From: Ignelater luminosus
Lineage: Eukaryota > Arthropoda > Insecta > Coleoptera > Elateridae
DNA: 64,000 nucleotides
Direction of reading: 5' to 3'
Assembly: GCA_011009095.1 (NCBI GenBank)
Contig: VTPC01090603.1
Coordinates: 95,989 to 159,988 of the forward strand
The notes under the pieces are model-generated. The model did not search any database. It was not told the origin of the DNA and saw only the letters and a list, made by a program, of their open reading frames with translations. Positions 56,682 to 64,000 of the stretch are shown piece by piece (position 1 is the stretch's first letter; every line of letters starts with the position of its first letter). Made by a program: the position numbers and the translations under genes.

Positions 56682-57990
56682 TTTTACCAAATCTCAACGT
56701 AAAAACAATTTAAGACGCAATTACGCCCTACTATCATCAACAAATGAACAAGCCAAGCGTAAAACAATTGCAAAATAACTTCCAATAACAGCACACATCT
56801 ATTACACGCTCACTGGGATCTTCAATAGTCATAGTGTATGAGACTTGATATTGTTAATGCTAAAGAACTGTAACAACAATAAGAAATTACCAAAGGTGTC
56901 TAGAATTAATGCCACTCGTGTACTTTTTGTTATATAACTAAGCCAAGAACACACACGAGCTGAGAGTTACAGAGTAAATTTGTGCGCTGGTGTCGAAAAT
57001 CCTTGAAGATTCTGTAGTTATAAGATTTTAACTATTGTTACTTATATAAAGGCAACTTGTTGTGCAAGAATATGGAGGTTGTAGCGTTTGTAGATATCAT
57101 CAGAATTACAGCTACATATGACCGCCTGTTAGCATTTGGCTTGCAAACGAAATGAATTACGAAGGGTTGCTCTCTAATGCACAGACGCGCAATGATTCAA
57201 AAATTACTACGGGAACTCTATTTGTGACATACATGGCTGTAAGAAGCAACAATTACGAACAAACAAGAGAGGCTGAATAAGAAACGCACGATCAGTAAGT
57301 CAGGCTAAAACAGGACTCTGTACTAGTCTTCCACCATGTGTCAGCGTCGTCTTCACTAACTGTTATTTTACTGGAAGGGGTAAACCTAAAAACTTTATAT
57401 ATGCAAAAGACCTTTCTAAACAATAAATAGGCATACTTGAATTTTCAGAGCTATAGAGAAACTTGGAAAATATTAAGCTGTAGGACATGGTTGTTAGAAA
57501 TTGAGAAACGGCTTTTCTACAATTGATTTCTTCCATACACAAAAGAACACGTAAAGCGCTCAAAGACTAATCAAAAAATTAAATTAGAATTTGGAAACAA
57601 ACCCAGTTTATCAATTTTACTTTACAACTTCTAAATTTTGTTCGTTTCGACCATTTTCTCCAAATCTGTCCGATGACTCGGACGAAATCTAAACAAGCAG
57701 AAAAATTTCTACCCTGATGGAAGATAGTGAGTGGATAGAAACACGGTTTTAAAACGACAACAGGTAAACAGAGTATCCTAAAACAACGTTCAAAATTACG
57801 CTTCCGCTCAGGCCATTTCTAAATGTCTGCAGGCTCTTTTTATGACCATAGGAGCAAAGGGGAGAAAACAAAGAAAAAAAGCAAATGTCCAAGCTAATCC
57901 TAAAATAATGGAGGCCATTGAGATGGGTCAACTGTCTCCTCCTATTAGAAAGAAAATCAAAAATTTTGTTACGGAAACTAACTAAATACT
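56682..57990. other. AT-rich DNA, no supported gene
   Basis: Only short frames without family resemblance are present. Confidence 0.4.
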
Positions 57991-59277
57991 ACCCAGCAAA
58001 CAAGATGCCGTCATAACGACGTCAAATATAGGTGTGATTTTACGTAAGTTACGTCCGGTATTGGCGTGATAAACACGTAGCATTAACGGTAAAATGCCAC
58101 AGCCACAGGACGTCATTTCTCGACGTCATTTTACGTTTAAAATGAGCGTGACGTTAACCTTACAAATAAAAATACATTTAAATAAAACGACTGTATTTGC
58201 TTCATATATTTTATTAATAACTAAAAAACCGGTTGAGAAAAAAAGTTGCAAAATAAATAGAAGGTACATATGTATATAAAATATAATAACTAAGAAACAT
58301 GGGAAGTTACATAAACTTCGGCTAGAAGGAGGGCTTTATTATATTCAGATTGTGTTTTATAAGGGGGTCAATGCACCTCATTTTTTGGCGTTAACCACGT
58401 TGTATTGACTAATGCAACTGCACCATCTTCAAAGTCGACCCCTACAAACATTTTTTTTGCTGAAAGACAACATTGTAAGTAAACAAACTTCAAAAAGAAC
58501 TTGGGACAGTTTTTGAACCCCATTAAATAGAGTTGATGTGGCAAAACGTTTGAAAACGAAACAAATAAGGGTAATAACGAAGTGATGAAAAACTTAACTA
58601 GGTGTGGTCAACACCTAACTTCACAATAAACACTAATTTTTTTAAAGATTCTAGAAAATCACAAATGTTATTGTGAATATACTCACTTTTGTATACTACT
58701 ATGGTAAATTTACTTTTACTTCCCAAAAAGTAAATATTCTATACACTGCAGTACATAATAAAAAAGAAACCACAAACACTGCTGAATGCCTGCTGGAAAT
58801 ATACGCGTGTGTTGCGGTCAACGAAATCAACCGAATACTTCCGAATAACGACTTATAGGTTTTTAAAATTTAAACTGCCTTATTATTACTATTATTATTA
58901 TACGTATTCGCAAAAAATAAAACTCTACACACATCTGATTTATCTATGTAATTTAAGAGTATGCTCCACATACTTAATTATTAAAATATGTAGCTACTGA
59001 ATTTTCATTTACTCATTCCAAATTACGCGAAGAAAAAAAGTAATACTTTTTCCAAGACTCTAAAGGGCTGTTGAATTAAATATAATAATAATTTAAAACT
59101 AAATATCGAATCACCTATTCGAAACGTCTACATGACGTTACGAAAATAACGTTTTAAAAACGTCTTAGATATGACGTTGATAACACGTTCCATATTGGTA
59201 ACCTGACGTAACTGACGAAAAATCACTTAAAATTCACGTCTCTGTTACGTGTTTTGTTTCACCTTTGCTTGCTGGGT
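57991..59277. mobile_element. 1.29-kb inverted-repeat element with ACGT-rich ends
   Basis: The outer ends are ACCCAGCAAACAAG (57991) and the inverse of TTGCTTGCTGGGT (ending 59277). Similarity continues inward for about 180 bp, with GATTTT(A/T)CGT(A/C)AGTTACGTC in both. ACGT occurs eight times in the left 180 bp and nine times in the right 180 bp, many as GACGT or ACGTC. The middle (58180-59090) is AT-rich without a transposase. No certain target duplication was found. Confidence 0.7.
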
Positions 59278-59745
59278 ATCAATCAAACGTGAATACAGAT
59301 CATGACATATAAAATGAGAAAGTGTTATAGTTAAAAATAACATTCACCTGGTTTTTATACGGTAACCTTGAGTGATGATCACCCGTAGATATTAGCTGCA
59401 CTTGTAATTCCAGATTGCACAATGCATACGTTTCTTTGAATTGATATACAGCATTTGATTTAGAGGAAGTAAAATCTAAACAAAAGCGAGCACTTGTAAT
59501 TAGTTTTTAAAAATAAAGAATTAATTTTTAAATTTTAAATTGACGCTCACCCTGTTAGGACGCCTTTGTACCTGCTTGTGGCGTTGCAATTTATTGACCA
59601 AAAATTGGTTCCTCACTTAGTATAATGGAAAAGTCTAGTTTTGTTGAACATAACTACAAAGACAATAGTTAGACAATTGCAACAAGCTGGTAAATTGGAA
59701 GAATGGATTTTAGGTTTTTAAGGTTAAATAGTCAAAGCAAGGCTG
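59278..59745. other. Spacer, no supported feature
   Basis: AT-rich; nothing recognised. Confidence 0.4.
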
Positions 59746-62700
59746 ATCCCTAGTAGCACAAAAGTCGGAACCGTCCAGGAACCTTACAGAAACTATGCAG
59801 TTACTCGTGCTAAAACCAGCACAGAGAAATCTGCCCAGATCCTATGCGGTAACTGTTCGGTCGAGACCAACTTAGTTAGCTAGACGCATATACGGTATCG
59901 TTACTAATCCTCAAAACAACTCAGTATTAGTGCTGCCTTGGCCGTATAGGAAATGCGTCGATTTCCAATACAGAACCTTAATGTTAAGATGACTGTAGCG
60001 TTACTGTACGGTTAATAACTCTTAAAGCAATATTAGTATGCATATTAACTTGACGATTTAGGAACTATATAGCTTGTCAATATGAAAACTAATCTTAAGA
60101 TGCTTTGTGTGTTGAGCTCTTAATACTGTTTCTGTTTTATGAAACAATTAACACATTTGAGGTTGCAATAATAACTAAGTATTATAATATGTACAATGCG
60201 CAAAAAAGGCACCAACTCAAAAATTTAAATCCTATCAAAAGCAAATTACTAACGAAGGAGGACTTTCAAAAAAGTTCCTAAAAAATATTTATTAATCTAA
60301 ATCAAAACACCAATAAAGATTGAAGCATCTTTATTCATAGCTACGTAAGTTATGAAACAAAGTAAAATGAAATATTATAAAGTGTTTGTTCATATCAATT
60401 TAATCCCTGTTATTATTATAAATCTAATTTTCCAAGAAACACAAGTTCTTGCCTTTTTTATTCGATAATAAAGTTATCGCATTTTTCATTTAACGCTTCG
60501 ACTGATTTTTTATGCAAAAACTAATTAAACAATGTATTACTACTATTCGAAGCTCATAGTGGTAAGAGAGATGCAAATAAAACTAGTTCATTTGAATCTA
60601 AATATCGATTTTATTAATTACACCAGAACTAATTTTAAATCTCTAAAAGAATTTATGTATTTTTCATAAATTTCTAATTTTTTACGCTAGGTATAAATTT
60701 TATCTGGCAAGCTTGTACACAGAATTATAAATAATTGAAAGAATACACTCTACCTGGACTATTTATCGGATAAATGACAAATAAGAAATACATCAATTTT
60801 TAACGTAATTCCATTATTGTACTAAATTATTATGATTTTTAAGTAGAAATGGTAATGACAAATTATTAATTGCAGGTTACTGACGGCAACACGATGTAAC
60901 TTTTTAAATAAAGGCAAATGTGATTATGTTTATGATTTGCCAAATTCTTTTGCATTTTTGAGCAGGTAGTTATTGCCAGCCGGTTCTTTTTAACCTTGTT
61001 TCCTGTCATAAAACTTACTGACCTACGGCAAATTGCTGCAAACGTTCAAAAAATTGTGAAGTTTCGTAAACTACCGAGAATTCTATACTATTTGAAGCTG
61101 ATCAAACTTTAAAAAATTTAAAATGAGTGATATAATCTATCTCGTCTAATAAAAAAAAAAAATGCGTTGCCATTTGACAGTAGGGCTAATATTGCAATTT
61201 AAATGGGACATAGGTAAAAGAGAAAGCAGTAAAGCAATAAAAATCTAGTCAACTACGTTTTTCTATAACTTTTAAAATGAACAGTTAATAATTTCAGTAT
61301 GAATTTAAATCCGAATAATTATTATTATTGTCTGAGGGGGCAAAAACACAGTGATGTGTCACATTAAAACCCCTTTAGCTATGCGCCTGTTATATGCGGG
61401 TTTTTGTTGTTCATTTTCGTAATTTAAAAAAAATTCTACACTTCTATTGATCTTGTGCTGGAAAAAACCGTTAGAAACTGGTAAAAGTGCGACCTTGGAT
61501 AATGACACTATGAGGGATAAAATGTTTTCAGACAGATTTAAGCCTTCATAGAGGTAAGTTATCTTTTGGAATATTATAAATATTATTTTTATTTTTAATG
61601 CTTAAATTCATAAAAATACGTAGCAGTTGCTTTGTAATTGTTCATTTAACATTGCAAATATTGTATATTAGTAACACTACTCATCACTAAGTTTTTAAAA
61701 GCTTTTAATAATTTTATTTCAGATTTGGTTCATGGAAAATCGGTCCACAGACCGAGAGATGCTTAAACCAGTGGTGAGTGCGGTGATATTGGTATCTTGA
61801 CAAATTGTTAGAAAAATCGTTTGAGTTTCAAGTTTAAAATCTGGTGCGCGTTGTATATAAACAAGAAAGGACACAATCTATACTACGTTGAAAAAATCCA
61901 AACACCCCGGAAGTGTTAGTGGTTTGCAATGGAACTTGGAGATATGTAATGTATAATTCATTTCAAATTTAGGTACAAAAGCGAAACAAATAGTACGTAG
62001 GACGAATTTATCAACGAAATCTTAATAATTAAATAGGTTTCTAACGATAGAAATTTAACAAATAAAAAATTATAAATGTTTGAGTGTTCGGATTTTTTGT
62101 AAATCAGTATTATAATCTATCTTGAAAAACCCAACTAACCTACGTTTTAAAACTGCATAAACTTACATTTAGGTACATATGTGCGTACATAAGAGTAAAT
62201 ACGTGAAGCTTAATTATTAGTAAGTAGTATGGTTTGTTAATTTTTAAATATTTTATGTTGTACATGTGTTATGTGTTTATAATAAAATATTTAATTTATG
62301 TTGCCTTAATTTATCTTTTCTTTTCTACTAGATGTAAATTATAGATTTAATAGAAATAAAACTTTATTTGTAAGTAATCAAACCAAAAATAAAAGCTTAA
62401 TAAGATATAGGTAAGTTTATAGAACAAAATATTAATTAAATCTGTCAATTAACTCACTAATTATTGCAATACTAAAGTTATTTAACTGCATTAAATCGAT
62501 TCCGCGTTCCGATGCCAATGTAAATCCGAACTTGCAACAACGCTATCTATTGACAAGCTTAACTTTTGATTTCTTATGTCTCCAAACGATGGCGCTGTAG
62601 CTGACTCGGATTGATGCGGTTGTACGGCACAGAAACTGTATGTGCTATGCTATGCTATGCCATACAGATACTAAACGTTTCCTACACCAGATCTTACCAC

Positions 62701-62799
62701 GATGCCTACACAGTTTAGACCCAGAATTAGCGTTTCATTCCCTAGTTGTAACGGACTCGGCAATCTATACAGTTCCTACCTTATTGTGCTACTAGGGAT
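59746..62799. mobile_element. 3.05-kb non-coding element with 16-bp inverted ends
   Basis: ATCCCTAGTAGCACAA at 59746-59761 is repeated in perfect inverse at 62784-62799. Both subterminal zones (about 59760-60020 and 62600-62780) are richer in G+C than the interior and share word types such as CTGTATAG/TATACGGTA, GGAACC/GGTTCC-like and TATGC, as if carrying protein-binding repeats. GCTATGCTATGCTATGCC at about 62645 is a short tandem run. The interior has no transposase-like frame. Target duplication is unclear. Confidence 0.6.
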
Positions 62800-63107
62800 T
62801 CAGAGCACTACCTATTAGTGACTAGGCAATTAATGATGCTATCTATAAATACGGTCTATAGGTGTTTTGAAAAATACTGAATTGTCAAACGACGAATAAA
62901 AGTTTGGAGCCAGTCAAAGTGCGGCTCCAATGCTTTTAAGCGGCTATAGACTTCAGCGGTGGGGCTGGCAGGGGAGGGAGAGTGTTCGAAGTTAGCGAAC
63001 TACTTGAGCCAAACTAGAAGTGGCTCCCGCTTCTGCAGTCCAGTCACCATCGATACGTGGTGCGGGTGCGTCGTGTTACTTACGCTACGCCCAGTTTGAG
63101 ACTTGAC

Positions 63108-63368
63108 ATGAAGTGCAATATGAACGCAATACATGAGCTTTTAAAAAAATCTTCTTCTGCCCATTCTTTGAAAGAAAAAATCGAAATAAAAGAACTCGTA
63201 AGATCTCTGCCGGATTTAGATATTTCGAAAACAGAGGGTGCCTCCACTTCGAAATCTAAAGGACGAATTAGAAAATTTAATAGAAATGTTAATTTCAAAA
63301 ATGACTAGATATGTGGGTGTGACGAGAAACACGCATTGTTTTGTTTTCCGTGTGCTTTATTTGGTGGT
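63108..63368 (+). pseudogene. hAT (ZMYM1-like) transposase, N-terminal TTF finger piece
   Basis: From ATG at 63108 it reads MKCNMNAIHELLKK, SSAHSLKEKIEIKELVRSLP and DLDISKTEGASTSKSKGRIR. After a TAG at 63306-63308 it continues ICGCDEKHALFCFPCALFGG. The last block is the TTF-type zinc finger (W-CG....LFCFPC.LFGG) found at the N-terminus of ZMYM1/TTF-type hAT transposases and their host relatives. The stop is at the position where tryptophan is expected, so TGG to TAG explains it. After LFGG the similarity ends at 63368; the DDE core is not in the window. A moderately GC-rich leader (62920-63060) precedes it. Confidence 0.65.
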
Positions 63369-64000
63369 ATACATTTAAATGTAACTTTAATAGTTAATAA
63401 AATAGGATACCTTGGTAAATTGGTAAATATTCATTGTTTTTAGTGAATTGGAAAGGTAACATACAAAATTACAAACCCTTCCTTTTGCTTAAGTTCGTAC
63501 TTTTTAAAATTTAAATTTTCATAATTTCTAAAGTGAGAAAGATTTACAATGTTGTACCGCACAATACCACGAACCGCCACTGATCTCATTTGATATTTAT
63601 TTAACATAAATGAAAATTTCTAATTTAATTTTGTGTTTAGATACTCGGTATAAGTTCAAAATCAATATTGGAAGTAAAGAGATAGCGTTATGCAGAATCT
63701 AATCTTAGTGTGCAAAGAAAGAGAACATTCTGTGTTGGTTGTAATAAATAATAAGAAACACATTTAAGATAATTTGATATATTTACAAACTTTTTTAAAT
63801 GAAAACTGTAGAATTAGCATTGCTTTAATTATTCCGCAATTATAGCTGCAGGATGTTATTTAACTTAAACCAGTTAAAAGTAAATTTAGTTTATTCTAAC
63901 ATCTCTAAAAATTTGTTAAAATCTAGTATACAAATTTAGTATTTGTGTTTAATTGACTATTGAAGATAATAAGATAAATGTAAAAAGGAAGAAATAATCT
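63369..64000. other. AT-rich DNA to the window edge
   Basis: No coding or repeat signal was recognised. Confidence 0.4.

Noticed and set aside
54880-56930. Terminal repeats of the Tc1 relic
   Set aside because: The candidate ends share only a few bases (CAGTGG / GAGTGG), not enough to call an inverted repeat.

Overview
The window looks like AT-rich nuclear DNA of an arthropod, most likely an insect. The reasons are mariner elements with D,D34D transposases, a DD37E Tc1/mariner relative, Transib, piggyBac and hAT relics, Jockey/I-like retrotransposon scraps, short GT-AG introns and many TA-flanked inverted-repeat elements. There are no bacterial operons, ribosome binding sites or CRISPR arrays. 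The only host-style spliced gene I can support is a small THAP zinc-finger gene, and it lies inside a pair of inverted repeats, so it may itself be transposon cargo. The species cannot be named from this sequence.

Layout. 0-10 kb: a MITE (1054-1662), an internally deleted Transib/RAG1-like transposase on the minus strand (2762-3625), a decayed unnamed repetitive arthropod protein on the plus strand (3909-5018), a very decayed Tc1/IS630-like stretch (about 7000-7960) and a dead DD37E element with good ends (8425-9610). 9.8-12.3 kb: a 2.4-kb unit bounded by 37-bp inverted repeats. It holds a full-length mariner (10045-11338) and the three-exon THAP gene (11365-11948); the mariner ends 26 bp before the THAP start codon. 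12.3-19.6 kb: gene-poor, with a dead irritans-type mariner that keeps perfect 33-bp ends (15820-16854), a 163-bp tandem duplication and a Tc1 C-terminus.

19.6-31.3 kb is a nest of repeats. Two copies of a roughly 2-kb dispersed repeat lie at 19633-21586 and 28677-30700. An RNase H domain of a non-LTR retrotransposon (minus strand) is cut in two, with its N half at 31021-31280 and its C half at 25640-25908. The 5.1 kb between the halves starts and ends with long inverted repeats and itself holds a hAT relic, a 273-bp MITE, the second dispersed-repeat copy and a foldback. Downstream of the RNase H, the retroelement's cysteine-rich tail is duplicated in tandem.

31-64 kb: a piggyBac relic (34261-35925), a degenerate tandem array (38560-39800), a tRNA-like sequence (42890-42966), a GC-rich island (44200-44980), an 821-bp MITE with 104-bp ends and nested palindromes (47933-48753), a reverse transcriptase scrap (48811-48971), a 162-bp MITE, a second intact mariner with perfect ends (53451-54743), a Tc1 relic interrupted by GC-rich sequence (55104-56681), an element with ACGT-rich ends (57991-59277), a 3-kb element with no coding content (59746-62799) and the N-terminal piece of a hAT zinc-finger transposase (63108-63368). 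The intact mariners could act on their own ends or on related non-autonomous ends; otherwise the genes here do not form a pathway. All assignments were made by eye, without alignment or database search.
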